Notes: a model not told the origin generated them from the sequence alone. A stretch of 64,000 nucleotides of DNA from Halolamina rubra (GCF_000739555.1 NZ_BBJN01000023.1:1-64000); one strand, 5' to 3'; shown: positions 8,602 to 17,222, counted from the stretch's first letter. A program made the numbers and translations.

Positions 8602-8837
8602 GCCGCTTCGACGCGTTCTTCGAGGGGCTGGAGTTCCGGACCGCGACGCCGCAGTACGAGCCCGGCGACGAGCTCGCCGTGATCGTCACGGGCCGCGACG
8701 GCGACGACGCGCTGGTGCGGATCGGCGACACGCGACTCCGGCTCGCGGACACCGACGTGGCGGTCGACGCCGAGGTGCGGATCCGCGTGACGGCGTTCGA
8801 CGCCGACGACGCGACGGGCGAGGCCGAGCTGCTCTGA
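8598..8837 (+). CDS. small haloarchaeal protein with predicted beta-barrel fold
   Basis: 79 residues overlapping the antiporter stop by 4 bases. The sequence is mostly beta-prone (DELAVIVTGRDGDDALVRIG, RLRLADTDVAVDAEVRIRVT, ending GEAELL), reminiscent of OB/TRAM-like small barrels. I recall similar haloarchaeal proteins under DUF7513, unverified. The tight coupling to nhaC suggests cotranslation, but a functional link to ion transport is only inference. Confidence 0.6.
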   Translation: MSRFDAFFEGLEFRTATPQYEPGDELAVIVTGRDGDDALVRIGDTRLRLADTDVAVDAEVRIRVTAFDADDATGEAELL

Positions 8838-8850
8838 GTCGGCGACGACG

Positions 8851-8856
8851 TTTTTT
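8851..8856 (+). terminator. T-tract terminator after the nhaC pair
   Basis: A run of six T lies 14 bases after the stop of the preceding gene, in the 54-base gap before a convergent gene. Archaeal transcription often ends on such a U-tract without a hairpin. In this G+C-rich sequence a T6 run is rare, which supports the call. Confidence 0.55.
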
Positions 8857-8891
8857 CGAGAAAGGGTGAGGTCAGTCGGATCGACGACCGA

Positions 8892-9218
8892 TCAGCGGTA
8901 CGCCTGGCTCGCGCGGCGCTCCACGTCGACTTCGACGCGGATCGAGTCCGGCAGGTCGGTGGCGACGACCTCGCGGGCGATGTGGTCGGAGCCGTGGATC
9001 TCCAGCCAGCGCGTGTACACGGTGTAGTTCCAGGGGTCGCACTGCTCGCCCGGCTGGCAGCGGCTGTAAAGCGGGACGGAGTGGTGTTCCGGCTGCTCCT
9101 GGTGGGGGCCCTTGCACTCGGCGCCCTTGCGCTCGACCCGCTGTTTGAGCCCGGTGACGGTGTCGTCGAGGACGGCCCGGTCCCCGCTCCGGAACGTCAG
9201 CGTCGTAACGAAGGTCAT
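8892..9218 (-). CDS. uS10-like (S10/mL48 family) protein
   Basis: 108 residues from the ATG at 9218. The opening MTFVTTLTFRSGDRAVLDD and the segment RVERKGAECKGPH followed by SVPLYSR resemble ribosomal protein uS10, where a beta-strand/helix leads to a long loop (…GPxPLPTK…). A second region (YTVYTRWLEIHGSDHIAREV) completes the S10-like fold. This divergent paralogue is found in haloarchaea besides the canonical uS10 of the ribosomal operon. Whether it joins the ribosome is unknown. Cysteines at CKGPH and RCQPGEQC are unusual for a haloarchaeal cytoplasmic protein. Confidence 0.7.
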   Translation of the reverse strand: MTFVTTLTFRSGDRAVLDDTVTGLKQRVERKGAECKGPHQEQPEHHSVPLYSRCQPGEQCDPWNYTVYTRWLEIHGSDHIAREVVATDLPDSIRVEVDVERRASQAYR

Positions 9219-9337
9219 ACTCGGAGATTGGGTTCGAACGTGAAAAGCGCATCTACCGGAAGTCGACCGGCCGGATGCCGAGTCGGGGTTTTGGCCCACC
9301 GAAGCCAATTTAAGAGCGTGACGCGTAGCCGAACGCA

Positions 9338-9796
9338 ATGACGGTCGAAGCGACGTCCGCCGGAGCCATCCTCTTCCGCGACACCCGCGGCGAACGGGAG
9401 TATCTGCTCCTGAAGAGCCGACCCGGGGACTGGGAGTTCCCCAAGGGCGGGGTCGAGGGGGAAGAGGAGCTCCAGCAGACCGCGATCAGAGAAGTGACGG
9501 AGGAAGCCGGCATCGAGGACTTCAGACTCATCGACGGCTTCCGCAAGGAGTACGACTACGTGTTCGAGGCCAACGGGAACACGATCCACAAGACGGTCCA
9601 CCTGTTCATCGCCCGGTCGTTCGAGGCCAGCGCCGAGCTCTCGGCGGAACACCGCGACATGCAGTGGCGGGACTACGACCAGGCGCTCAACACGATCACC
9701 CAGGACGGCCCCCGCGACATCCTCGAGGAGGCGCACGGCTACCTCGACGACGTGAAGGAGGCCGAGGGCGAAGGGTACGTCGGCACGCCGGCGTAA
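9338..9796 (+). CDS. Nudix hydrolase, Ap4A hydrolase-like
   Basis: 152 residues with a complete Nudix box: G37, E43, R51-E52, E55-E56 and G58-I59 fit GX5EX7REUXEEXGU exactly, within GGVEGEEELQQTAIREVTEE. The preceding SAGAILFRDTRGEREYLLLK and WEFPKGGVE are typical of bis(5'-nucleosyl)-tetraphosphatases, which clear Ap4A-like dinucleotides. RNA 5'-end or nucleoside diphosphate substrates cannot be excluded. The next gene starts only 3 bases after the stop, so the two are probably one transcript. Confidence 0.85.
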   Translation: MTVEATSAGAILFRDTRGEREYLLLKSRPGDWEFPKGGVEGEEELQQTAIREVTEEAGIEDFRLIDGFRKEYDYVFEANGNTIHKTVHLFIARSFEASAELSAEHRDMQWRDYDQALNTITQDGPRDILEEAHGYLDDVKEAEGEGYVGTPA

Positions 9797-9799
9797 GCG

Positions 9800-10816
9800 G
9801 TGTCGACCCCCACCGTCGATTCGGAGTTCAGCTTCGAGCTGTTAGTCTGCCGCTGGGCCGAACTCGGCTGGCACCCAACTGCCGCGAGTAGCGACGGCGC
9901 CGACGGGGCGCCGGTGATCGTCTCGCGGCAACTCGGCACCCAGCGGCGCCGCTGGGACACCATCGTGATCGAGTGCGACCCGGCGGGGCTCGCGGCCCGC
10001 CGCGAGTTCGGCGACCGGGCCATCGACGGCGAACTGCTCCCGATCGTCCGCCACGCGCCCGCGGAGTGGGCGTACTACCGCGACGCCCTCCCCGACCCGG
10101 GCTACCCCTGGCGCTACGTTCGGGAGGCGATCCACCGCGCGGCGGCCCGGGGGCTGGTGGAGAAGCGCAAGAACGGCAACCGGATCGAGATCCGCCGGAA
10201 GCGCCCGTACCCGGACTGGGTCCGCCGGATCGTCGCCGTCGAGAACAAGCCCGACCTCGACGCCAGCGCGGCGGCCGCGCTCTCCGACCAGCTCGAGCAC
10301 GACGTGGAGACCGCGCTGGCCGACGAGGTGTGGCTCGCGACCGGGCGCACGGGCGACCGCGTCGAACCCGCGCTCCTCCGGCAGTTCCCGGTGGAGGCCG
10401 GCGTGCTGACGTTCGACTTCGCGGGCCCCGGCGTCGACGCCGACGCCGCGACGGTCGACTGGCTCCCCTCGGAGCTCGACGCGGCGGCGCCGAGCGAGCG
10501 CTTCGACGCCGCCGAGAAGGCGCGACGCCGACGCCTGATCGCCGAGCGAGCGTACGGGAAGGGGTGGCGCTCGATCACGGAGACGATGCGGCCGGACTGT
10601 CGGTGGTTCGAGGTCGCGCGGGCCGGCCGCGGGATCGTCCCCGTCTGTGGCGCGAAAGGCCGCTGTCAGACGGAGAGCGAGTGCAGCAGTCGCTGCGGCT
10701 CCTTCGAACCCGAGCCGCCCCAGTGGCGGACGAAGGGGTGGCCGATCGACGGCGGGCCGGGACAGGGGGTGCGGGAGCTGCTGGAGCGTCGGCGCGAACG
10801 GGCGCGGAGACGGTAG
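9800..10816 (+). CDS. DUF5787-like protein, possible nuclease-fold
   Basis: 338 residues from a GTG at 9800, 3 bases after the Nudix stop. Visible parts: FSFELLVCRWAELGW at the start, VIVSRQLGTQRRRWDTIVIE, then RYVREAIHRAAARGLVEKRK (helix-turn-helix-like), YPDWVRRIVAVENKPDLD, and a C-terminal Cys cluster (CGAKGRCQTESECSSRCGSF, and C in RPDCRWFE). The E…VIECD and AVENKPD arrangement recalls PD-(D/E)XK nuclease cores, and the general layout matches what I recall of the haloarchaeal DUF5787 family. Function is not established. The C-terminal cysteines could bind zinc or an Fe-S cluster. Confidence 0.65.
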   Translation: MSTPTVDSEFSFELLVCRWAELGWHPTAASSDGADGAPVIVSRQLGTQRRRWDTIVIECDPAGLAARREFGDRAIDGELLPIVRHAPAEWAYYRDALPDPGYPWRYVREAIHRAAARGLVEKRKNGNRIEIRRKRPYPDWVRRIVAVENKPDLDASAAAALSDQLEHDVETALADEVWLATGRTGDRVEPALLRQFPVEAGVLTFDFAGPGVDADAATVDWLPSELDAAAPSERFDAAEKARRRRLIAERAYGKGWRSITETMRPDCRWFEVARAGRGIVPVCGAKGRCQTESECSSRCGSFEPEPPQWRTKGWPIDGGPGQGVRELLERRRERARRR

Positions 10817-10834
10817 TCGACGGGACTTCGAGAA

Positions 10835-10905
10835 TGCACCGACCGGGATTTGAACCCGGGCCATGAGCTTGGAAGGCTCAGGTCCTGCCACTAGACCATC
10901 GGTGC
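10835..10905 (-). tRNA. tRNA-Gly (anticodon UCC)
   Basis: 71 bases. The acceptor arms GCACCGA and TCGGTGC pair perfectly over 7 bp with discriminator A. The T-arm loop TTCAAAT is closed by CCGGG/CCCGG, and the anticodon arm TGAGC-CTTCCAA-GCTCA gives anticodon TCC. The D-arm GGTCTAGTGGCAGGACC is regular. No intron and no encoded CCA. It lies between a hypothetical gene and the thioredoxin-reductase-like gene. Confidence 0.97.
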
Positions 10906-11071
10906 GCAGTCGGAGTAACCACACGCAGAAATAAGGGCGTTCCCCTTCGCGTCGCCCCGACGTTCGAGTACGATGCCGTGACCAACCCCCGTGTGCGCCG
11001 AGAACGACCACGGGACGTGTCGCGGGTGTGCGGCCAGCCCTCCCGTGTGCGGTTCGGCGGCCCCGTCGCTA

Positions 11072-12096
11072 TCAGTCGTCCGTCGCCGGCGCCTCGGACT
11101 CGCCCCGGCGGCGAGCAGCCTCGCGGATCTCTCCCGACACCGCGGGCGTCGACGCCGGGTCGACCGACTCGCCGTCGAGTTCGGCCAGCGACTTGGGGAA
11201 CTCCCGGAGGTCGTAGTGGATCGCGATCCCCGCCTTCGCGCCCTCGCCCATCGCGACCGGGATCTGGCTGTGCCCCGGCGTGAGGTCGCCGACCGCGAAC
11301 ACGCCCTCCACCGAGGTCCGCCCGTGGTCGTCGACCTGGACGGCGCCGCCGTCAGTCCGCTTCAGGTCGAGCACCTCGCGAGTTCCGCGTGGTACTCCGC
11401 CCCGAACATCGGGAACCCGCCCTTGTACTCCCGGGTCGTGCCGTCCTCGAACTCGAACGAGTTCAGCCAGCCGTCCTGGTCGGTGTTCATCCCCGTGATC
11501 TCCGCCTCGATCACGTCGACGGGGTGGGCACGGAGCTGTCGGTCGGTCTCCTCGCTCCACTCCGGCTCCTCGCCGCGCAGCAGCAGGTCCACCTCGTCGG
11601 TGAAGTTGAGCATGATCATCGCGACGTGTGCCGAACTCTCGTTGGTGCCCATGACGTACACCGACTCGTCGATGAACATGTAGGCGTCACAGTGGAGGCA
11701 GTAGTGGAGCCCCCGGCCGGTCCGGGGCAGCGGCGGCTCCGGACGGTCGTCGGAGAAGCCCGTCGCCAGCACCACTCGATCGGCGGTGTACGTCTCCTCG
11801 CCGACGTCGAGCCGGTACGAGCCCGACGAGCCGTGGATGTCCGAGACCAACCCCCGGACGGTGTCGGCGCCGTAGGACTCGATCTGGCGTTTGGCAGTCT
11901 GGATCAGCTCGTTCCCGGAGACCTCCTCGGTGATGCCGATGACGTTGTGGGTCTCCTGCATCATCGCCGCCCGACCGCCGCCGCGGTCGATCAACACCGT
12001 GTCGTGGCCGAGCCGGGTCGTGTAGAGTGCAGTCGTCAGTCCCGCCGGGCCGCCGCCGACGACGGCCACCTGGTACTCAGTGTCGGCTTCGCTCAT
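11072..12096 (-). pseudogene. thioredoxin reductase-like FAD/NAD(P) oxidoreductase, one-base frameshift
   Basis: Two overlapping frames join into one protein of about 341 residues. The N-terminal frame (12096 down to about 11374) holds the FAD motif VVGGGPAGLTTALYTT and the redox centre YCLHCDAY, which aligns with the CATCD disulfide of thioredoxin reductases. The second frame holds the FAD-binding end GVFAVGDLTPGHSQIPVAMG. Frame is lost near 11374 (AGG followed by TGCTCGACC on the minus strand); one extra base restores a continuous ARxLDLKRTDGG. The enzyme would reduce thioredoxin or a related disulfide partner, or a small-molecule disulfide. All key motifs are intact on either side of a single break, so sequencing error is as likely as a true pseudogene. 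Confidence 0.8.
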
Positions 12097-12168
12097 ACCC
12101 CTACTCCGGACTTCCAACCTAAAAGCACACCACTCGTGGCATCGCTCGCCAGAACCCCGCCGGAACGG

Positions 12169-13143
12169 TTAGGGGTCGGGGAACAGCGCCTCGATCTCCG
12201 GCTCGTCGACGGCGAGGCGGTACGTCGTCGCCTCGCGCTCGACGACGCCGTGCCGCTCGAGGTGGTCGAGGTGGGCGAACGCCTCGCCCGGCCCGTGCAG
12301 GATGTGGATCGTGTCCAGCTCGCCGAACAGGTGGTGGCTCACCGTCCACACGTCACAGGCCCCGTGGCGGTCGAGCACGTCGACGACGCGCTCGGTCCGC
12401 TCCTGGTGGTGGTGGATGATCTCCCGCGCGCGGTCGGCGGGCGCCTCGATCGGGTCGCGGTGGCCCGGCAGCGCGCGGTCCCAGTCGCGCTCGACGACTT
12501 CGACGAGGCTGTCGACGTACTTCGCCAGCGGCGACGCCACCCGCACGTCGGCGCCGCCGACGTTGGGCGTGTACTTCGGCAGGATGGCGTCCCCGACGAA
12601 CGCCTGGCGCTCGCCGTCGTCCTCGAACGCGAACGCCGAGAGGCCGGCGGAGTGGCCGGGCAGGTGGACGGCTTCGAGCTCGAGCCCGTTCACCGTGAAC
12701 CGGTCGCCGCCGGTAAACGGCGTCACGTCGACGTCGTCGCCCGCGAGTTCCGCGTGGCCCTCGAGGAAGGAGAGCAGTTCCTCACGCGGGCCGTCGGGGA
12801 GCTGCCACGCCTCGAACGTCTCCTGCTGTAGCGCTTTGTCCTCGATCAGCGACGCCTCCGCCCCGGAGACGAGCGACGCGTCGGCCTCGTGCACGTGGAC
12901 GGTCGCGCCGCCGGCCTGCTGGATCATCCCCGCCAGCCCGGCGTGGTCGTAGTGCCAGTGGGTCAGGAACACGCGGTCGACGTCCGCGGGCGTGACGCCG
13001 AACGACGCCAGTCCGTCGACGAACTCCTCGCGGGTCGGATCCGTCGCGACGCCGGCGTCGACGAGAACCGTCTCGTCGCCCTGCAGAAGGTAGACGTTGT
13101 TCTCCCCTTCGAAAACGGTGTTCCCGAGCCGAATACGCTCCAT
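12169..13143 (-). CDS. MBL-fold metallo-hydrolase
   Basis: 324 residues from the ATG at 13143 (MERIRLGNTVFEGENNVYLL). The metal motif THWHYDHAGLAG (HxHxDH) is near residue 63 and further ligands appear at HLPGHSAG and in GHRDPIEA. C-terminal residues (ARE…HHHQERTERVVDVL and WTVSHHLFGEL) match the small helical extension of the RNase Z/glyoxalase II-like LACTB2 group. It probably hydrolyses a thioester or phosphodiester; the substrate is not deducible. It is divergent from the J-domain gene with 124 bases between. A longer start at 13269 would run over that promoter region, so I rejected it. Confidence 0.85.
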   Translation of the reverse strand: MERIRLGNTVFEGENNVYLLQGDETVLVDAGVATDPTREEFVDGLASFGVTPADVDRVFLTHWHYDHAGLAGMIQQAGGATVHVHEADASLVSGAEASLIEDKALQQETFEAWQLPDGPREELLSFLEGHAELAGDDVDVTPFTGGDRFTVNGLELEAVHLPGHSAGLSAFAFEDDGERQAFVGDAILPKYTPNVGGADVRVASPLAKYVDSLVEVVERDWDRALPGHRDPIEAPADRAREIIHHHQERTERVVDVLDRHGACDVWTVSHHLFGELDTIHILHGPGEAFAHLDHLERHGVVEREATTYRLAVDEPEIEALFPDP

Positions 13144-13267
13144 AGCCGCACTGGTCGGCGGCCGCCAAAGAGGGTTCCCAATTCGGCGCGACCGGGTGAC
13201 GCGTCGGCGAGAGCCGCGTCGACCGTCGGGCGGTAGATTCAAACACGGACTGGGTGTAACGGAAACC

Positions 13268-14431
13268 ATGCCGGCGGACCTCTACGACGTTCTCGGCGCA
13301 TCCGACGACGCCGCCGCCGAAGAGATCAAACGCGCCTACCGGGATCGCGTCCGGGAGTACCACCCCGACGTGAACGACCACCCGGACAGCGACGCACAGT
13401 TCAAACTCGTCCGGACCGCACACGACGTGCTCTCGAACCCGGCGGAGCGCAAGACGTACGACCGGCTGGGTCACCGCGAGTACGTCGAGCGGAACCTCGA
13501 CGAGCTCCCGCCGATCGCCGTGTTCCCCGACGAGGACCTGCCCGACGACGTGTCTGCGGACGATTCGGGATCGTCGGGGACGAGCACGTCGTCCGCGACG
13601 GGCAGAACCACCAGTTCGACGAGCAGCACGTCGTCGACGAGCGCGTCCAGCTCGACGACCGGCGCGTCGACGACCGGCCGGTCGAGCGGCTCCCGATCCG
13701 AAACGCGGACCGGCTCCGACACGGACACTGACCGCTCGTCGAGCAGCCGCAGCGGCTACGGAAACGCGGGAAACGACGGTTCGGCCAGCGAGGCGTCGAC
13801 GGCCGGCGGGGCCAGTTCGGGGACCACAGACATCGGCAGTCAGTCGGCCGACCGGAGCTCGACGAGCACGGGCTCGGACGAGAGCAGCTGGGAGGCCGCG
13901 ACGAACTCGGCGCAGTCCGCGACGTCGTCGTCGTCGACGGTCCCGGCCGGCGTCCGTCGCCGCCGCGGGCTGAAACGCTGGTACGGCGTCGTCGCGCTCT
14001 CGCTGGTCGTCTACCTCGGCGGGCTCGGGGTGTACGCGATGCCGCGACAGGCGGCCCTCCGCGGCGCCGTCGCCGACGCGATCGCGGCGCCCGTGCCGAC
14101 GCTGCTGGGCCCGTTCCCGCTGTCGTCGCCGACGGCGTACCTGCTGACGGCGGCGCGAGCGGTCCAGGCGGGGACGCCGACGCTCGGGCTGGTGCTGTTG
14201 GCGGGGACGGTCCTCCTCCCGCTGGTCGTGCTGACGACAGTCGGGCGGTTCGGGCGCGGCGCCGCGTGGATGTACGCGATCCCCTCGCTGGGGCCCGCGG
14301 TGACGCTGGCGGTCTGGCCCGTCGTCGCCGTTCCGACGGCGGCGGCGCTGGTGGGGCTGCTCGTCCTGCCGGTGCTGAGCGCCGGCGGGTTCCTCGTCGA
14401 CGTGGGCCGGTACCTCCGGGCGACGCGGTGA
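13268..14431 (+). CDS. membrane-anchored J-domain protein
   Basis: 387 residues. Residues 4-70 form a J domain with the HPD tripeptide at 32-34 (YHPDVND), which stimulates the DnaK ATPase. Residues ~95-235 are a low-complexity Ser/Thr/Gly/Asp linker (SSTSSTSSTSASSS). The C-terminus (about 245-387) has three or more hydrophobic helices (YGVVALSLVVYLGGLGVYAM; LGLVLLAGTVLLPLVVLTTV; VTLAVWPVVAVPTAAALVGL). There is no Gly/Phe-rich or zinc domain, so it is not a classical DnaJ; it may recruit DnaK to the membrane. Its stop abuts the stop of a convergent gene exactly. Confidence 0.8.
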   Translation: MPADLYDVLGASDDAAAEEIKRAYRDRVREYHPDVNDHPDSDAQFKLVRTAHDVLSNPAERKTYDRLGHREYVERNLDELPPIAVFPDEDLPDDVSADDSGSSGTSTSSATGRTTSSTSSTSSTSASSSTTGASTTGRSSGSRSETRTGSDTDTDRSSSSRSGYGNAGNDGSASEASTAGGASSGTTDIGSQSADRSSTSTGSDESSWEAATNSAQSATSSSSTVPAGVRRRRGLKRWYGVVALSLVVYLGGLGVYAMPRQAALRGAVADAIAAPVPTLLGPFPLSSPTAYLLTAARAVQAGTPTLGLVLLAGTVLLPLVVLTTVGRFGRGAAWMYAIPSLGPAVTLAVWPVVAVPTAAALVGLLVLPVLSAGGFLVDVGRYLRATR

Positions 14432-15067
14432 CTACCGGACGTGGTAGGACTCGCCGCCGGGGAGGAACCGGCCGAGATCGCTCTCCCTCCGGTAATCTGT
14501 CGACTGCAGCGTCCGTAGCCCCTCGACCAGCTTTTCGTCGTCGCCGTCGTCCCAGTCGGCCGGGTCCTCGATCGGGAGCACCAGCCAGCCGCTGCCGAGG
14601 AGTTCGGTCGCGTGGAGTTCGTCCATCACCACGTCGGTTCGGTGCGCTCGCGCGGTGTAGTTCTCGAGGACGTGCCGCGTCGCGCGCTCGCCGACGGGCA
14701 GGAGCACGTGGGCGGCGATGGCCCGGAGCTCGGCGTCGAAGTAGCGCTCCATCTCCGCGTACTCGGCGTCGGTCGGGGTGGCCTCGCTCTCGGGGACGCA
14801 CATGTGGAGGTAGGAGAGGAACGTCCCCTCGGCCCCGGGCTCGTCGCCGACGGACTGGAGCAGCCCACCGGTTTCGAGCGCCGCCTGGAGTCGCTCGGCG
14901 GCCGGCGTCCCCGTGAACGGGACGCCGGCGTCGGCGCCGCCGTGGACGCCCGGATGGTCGCCGATCACGTGGAAGTCGGCGTTGGCGTCGCCGTAGCCGG
15001 GGACGAAGCGTTCGCAGGGCGGCTCCATGCCGAAGGGGTTCGAGACCCGGTCGGTGACGGTTCGCAC
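14432..15067 (-). CDS. uracil-DNA glycosylase superfamily protein
   Basis: 211 residues. Segments FHVIGDHPGVHGGADAGVPF, FTGTPAAERLQAALETGGLL, LSYLHMCVPESEATPTDAEY and AHVLLPVGERATRHVL follow the order of the UDG fold (water-activating loop, substrate loop, core strand). The activating loop reads GDHPG instead of the GEAPG/GEGPG common in family 4 enzymes. No four-Cys Fe-S set is visible, so it is not a standard family 4 UDG. It would remove uracil or another damaged base, or it may be an inactive relative. The ORF is complete and shares no bases with its convergent neighbour. Confidence 0.7.
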   Translation of the reverse strand: MRTVTDRVSNPFGMEPPCERFVPGYGDANADFHVIGDHPGVHGGADAGVPFTGTPAAERLQAALETGGLLQSVGDEPGAEGTFLSYLHMCVPESEATPTDAEYAEMERYFDAELRAIAAHVLLPVGERATRHVLENYTARAHRTDVVMDELHATELLGSGWLVLPIEDPADWDDGDDEKLVEGLRTLQSTDYRRESDLGRFLPGGESYHVR

Positions 15068-15160
15068 GTCGCCCCGTAGCGGGTTGGGAGGCTTAGCTGC
15101 CGTGGTTCCGGCCCGACGGGACCGGAATAGCCATACGCCCCGACGCCCCAGCCTCGGCCG

Positions 15161-15664
15161 ATGAGTCTCAGCGACGAGGCCAGATCACGCCTCGCCGACA
15201 TCGTCACCCTCCAGCCGACGAAGAACTCGGAGCTACAGGACCGCTGGGGGATGGAGTCGGGCAGCGAGGTCCACCAGTATCTCGAAAACGAGTTGAGCGA
15301 CTACTACTACCGCGACGACGACAGCCTGATCCGGGCGACCGAGGAGGGCGTCGACCTCGTCGACGTGGAGCCGAGCGTGCCGCCGGAGGAGGCCGGCGGC
15401 GTCCCCGAGCGCATCCGGGTCCAACAGCTCCACGCGCGGATCCTCGACGTGCTCGCGGGGCCGGACGAACGATCGGAGAGTGTCGTAAGTGTGCTCCAGA
15501 AGCTCCGTGCGGAGTACGATATCGACCCCGAGGTCGAGTCCGTCCGGGACGCGCTGGGGAGCCTCCGGCGGAAGGACGTCGTCGAGGTGGAGTACCGAAC
15601 GGTGCCGACGTTCCGGCTCGCCGTCGAGCGCTCGGCGTTCGAGGTCGAGACGATCGACGAGTAG
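15161..15664 (+). CDS. DUF5797-like haloarchaeal protein, winged-helix-like
   Basis: 167 residues. The opening SLSDEARSRLADIVTLQPTK followed by KNSELQDRWGMESGSEVHQY matches the haloarchaeal family I recall as DUF5797. The sequence looks like two small helical winged-helix units: residues ~5-60 (SEVHQYLENELSDYYYRDDD) and ~90-150 (LHARILDVLAGPDERSESVV; LGSLRRKDVVEVEYR). A DNA-binding or regulatory role is plausible from the fold alone. No signal or membrane segment. It converges on an MFS transporter gene with 12 bases between. Confidence 0.7.
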   Translation: MSLSDEARSRLADIVTLQPTKNSELQDRWGMESGSEVHQYLENELSDYYYRDDDSLIRATEEGVDLVDVEPSVPPEEAGGVPERIRVQQLHARILDVLAGPDERSESVVSVLQKLRAEYDIDPEVESVRDALGSLRRKDVVEVEYRTVPTFRLAVERSAFEVETIDE

Positions 15665-15676
15665 TCGGGGCCCCGA

Positions 15677-16978
15677 CTAATCCCCGGGCGCCGGCTCCGC
15701 CTCGGGCGATCGCGACAGGGTGTGCGTGAGCCAGAACACGCCGGTCGCGAACAGCACGAACACCGACGCCGTGAGGAACGCCTGGACGGTGCCGACGAAG
15801 TCCTTGATCAGCCCGACCCCCACCGGGCCGACGGTCTGCCCGATCTTCCAGGAGATCGAGCGCAGCGACATCGCGCTCGCGACCGAGTCGTACGTCTCTC
15901 CCTCCTCGACGAACAGCGCCATGCTCGCGGGCAGGCGGATCGAGTCGCCGATGCCCAGCACCGCGTAGGCGAGAAACAGCACGAGGAAGCCGCCGCCGAG
16001 CTCCTGGCCGTGGCCGAAGTAGCCGAGGTAGAACCGCCCCATCAGCTCCTCGGCGGGCAGCGACAGCGGGATCAGGGCGATCCCGAGCCCGTACACCAGC
16101 GCGCCGACGGCGACGAACTTCGCGCGGTCGCCGATGCGGTCGGTGAGGTCGCCCACGTACCCCTGCAACAGGGATTTAGTGATCTTCCCGCCCGCGAGGA
16201 TCCAGCCGATCGCGAACGCGTTGATCCCGAACTCCGTCCGTGCCAGGATCGGGAGGAAGATGATGACCGCCATCTTCCCCACCGAGAAGGAGAGCCGGAA
16301 CAGCACCAGCGAGCGCAGCATCGGGAGTTTGAGCAGTTTCTTGATCGTGCCGAAGCCGGACTGCGCCTCGGGGTCGTCGACGCCGCCGCCGGGGTCGTCA
16401 CGCAGGTTGGTGTAGACGAGGACGAACGCGACTAGCGTCACCACCGCGAGGATCGCGTACACGACCCGTGACTGCAGGGGGTCGTACATCGAGAGCAGGA
16501 GCCCCCCGACCAGATCCCCCGCGAGCGAGGAGAACGCCGCGACCTGGTTGTACGAGCCCAGCCAGCGGCCGCTCTCGTCGTCGGGCGAGATCTGTCCCAC
16601 GACGGTGGAGCCGGTGATCCAGAGGATGCTGGCGCCGACCCCCTGCAGCATCCGGACGAAGATCACGTCGACGGAGCTGGAGACCAGCATGTACCCCACG
16701 AACACCAGCACGTTGATCAACAGCCCACCGAGCAGCCACCGCTTCGCGTTCCCGGTGTCGACTTTCCGTCCCAGCGGCAGCACGATCAGCAGCTGGACGG
16801 TCGCGAAGGCGGTCCCCCACAGCCCCTCGATGAACCCGGTGGTGCCGAACGCGTCGGCGTAGAGGGCGAGCGCGATGATGATGGTCGAGTACGCCTGGCT
16901 CCGGGCGAACGCCGTGCCCGCGAGCGAGAGGAACTCGCGGTTCCGGAGCAGGGCGACCGAGTTTCCGAAACGGGCCAC
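15677..16978 (-). CDS. MFS transporter
   Basis: 433 residues with about 12 hydrophobic segments in two halves. The loop between helices 2 and 3 carries LPLGRKVDTGNAKRW (GxxxD-type MFS signature). The cytoplasmic middle has a Gly/Asp-rich linker (DDPGGGVDDPEAQSGFG), and the second half repeats the pattern (YVGDLTDRIGDRAK). The substrate cannot be predicted; no resistance or sugar-specific motif is evident. The start at 16978 lies 30-38 bases from a TATA-like box. It is divergent from the BCCT gene across 244 bases. Confidence 0.85.
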   Translation of the reverse strand: MARFGNSVALLRNREFLSLAGTAFARSQAYSTIIIALALYADAFGTTGFIEGLWGTAFATVQLLIVLPLGRKVDTGNAKRWLLGGLLINVLVFVGYMLVSSSVDVIFVRMLQGVGASILWITGSTVVGQISPDDESGRWLGSYNQVAAFSSLAGDLVGGLLLSMYDPLQSRVVYAILAVVTLVAFVLVYTNLRDDPGGGVDDPEAQSGFGTIKKLLKLPMLRSLVLFRLSFSVGKMAVIIFLPILARTEFGINAFAIGWILAGGKITKSLLQGYVGDLTDRIGDRAKFVAVGALVYGLGIALIPLSLPAEELMGRFYLGYFGHGQELGGGFLVLFLAYAVLGIGDSIRLPASMALFVEEGETYDSVASAMSLRSISWKIGQTVGPVGVGLIKDFVGTVQAFLTASVFVLFATGVFWLTHTLSRSPEAEPAPGD

Positions 16979-17007
16979 GTCTCGTCGGATCGAACACGAG
17001 GCCGACG

Positions 17008-17016
17008 CTTAAAGCA
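17008..17016 (-). promoter_or_regulatory. TATA-like box of the MFS gene
   Basis: GCTTTAAGC read on the minus strand, 30-38 bases before the ATG at 16978, the usual distance for a haloarchaeal promoter with a very short leader. Confidence 0.5.
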
Positions 17017-17183
17017 ATCCTTCGCCGCAGCCTTTTCCGGCAGGGGTAGAGAGGACCTGTCAGGATCTGGGGCGGATCGTCCCGCTTCAACAGATACATC
17101 CCTCTCACTTCACTGGGAACCGGCCGGATGCACGCAATCGGCGTGAGTTCGTACGAATCAGCGACGATACCGTCGGCGGACAG

Positions 17184-17214
17184 TGTCGAACGATCCGCAG
17201 CACGGAGTTCGACA
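17184..17214. promoter_or_regulatory. inverted repeat upstream of the BCCT transporter
   Basis: TGTCGAAC (17184-17191) and GTTCGACA (17207-17214) are perfect inverted 8-mers with 15 bases between, ending 8 bases before the GTG start at 17223. A separate 10-base palindrome, TTCGTACGAA, sits at 17148-17157. The position suits an operator overlapping the promoter; no TATA box is obvious between the arms. No adjacent regulator gene is seen. Confidence 0.45.
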
Positions 17215-17222
17215 GCGTACTC

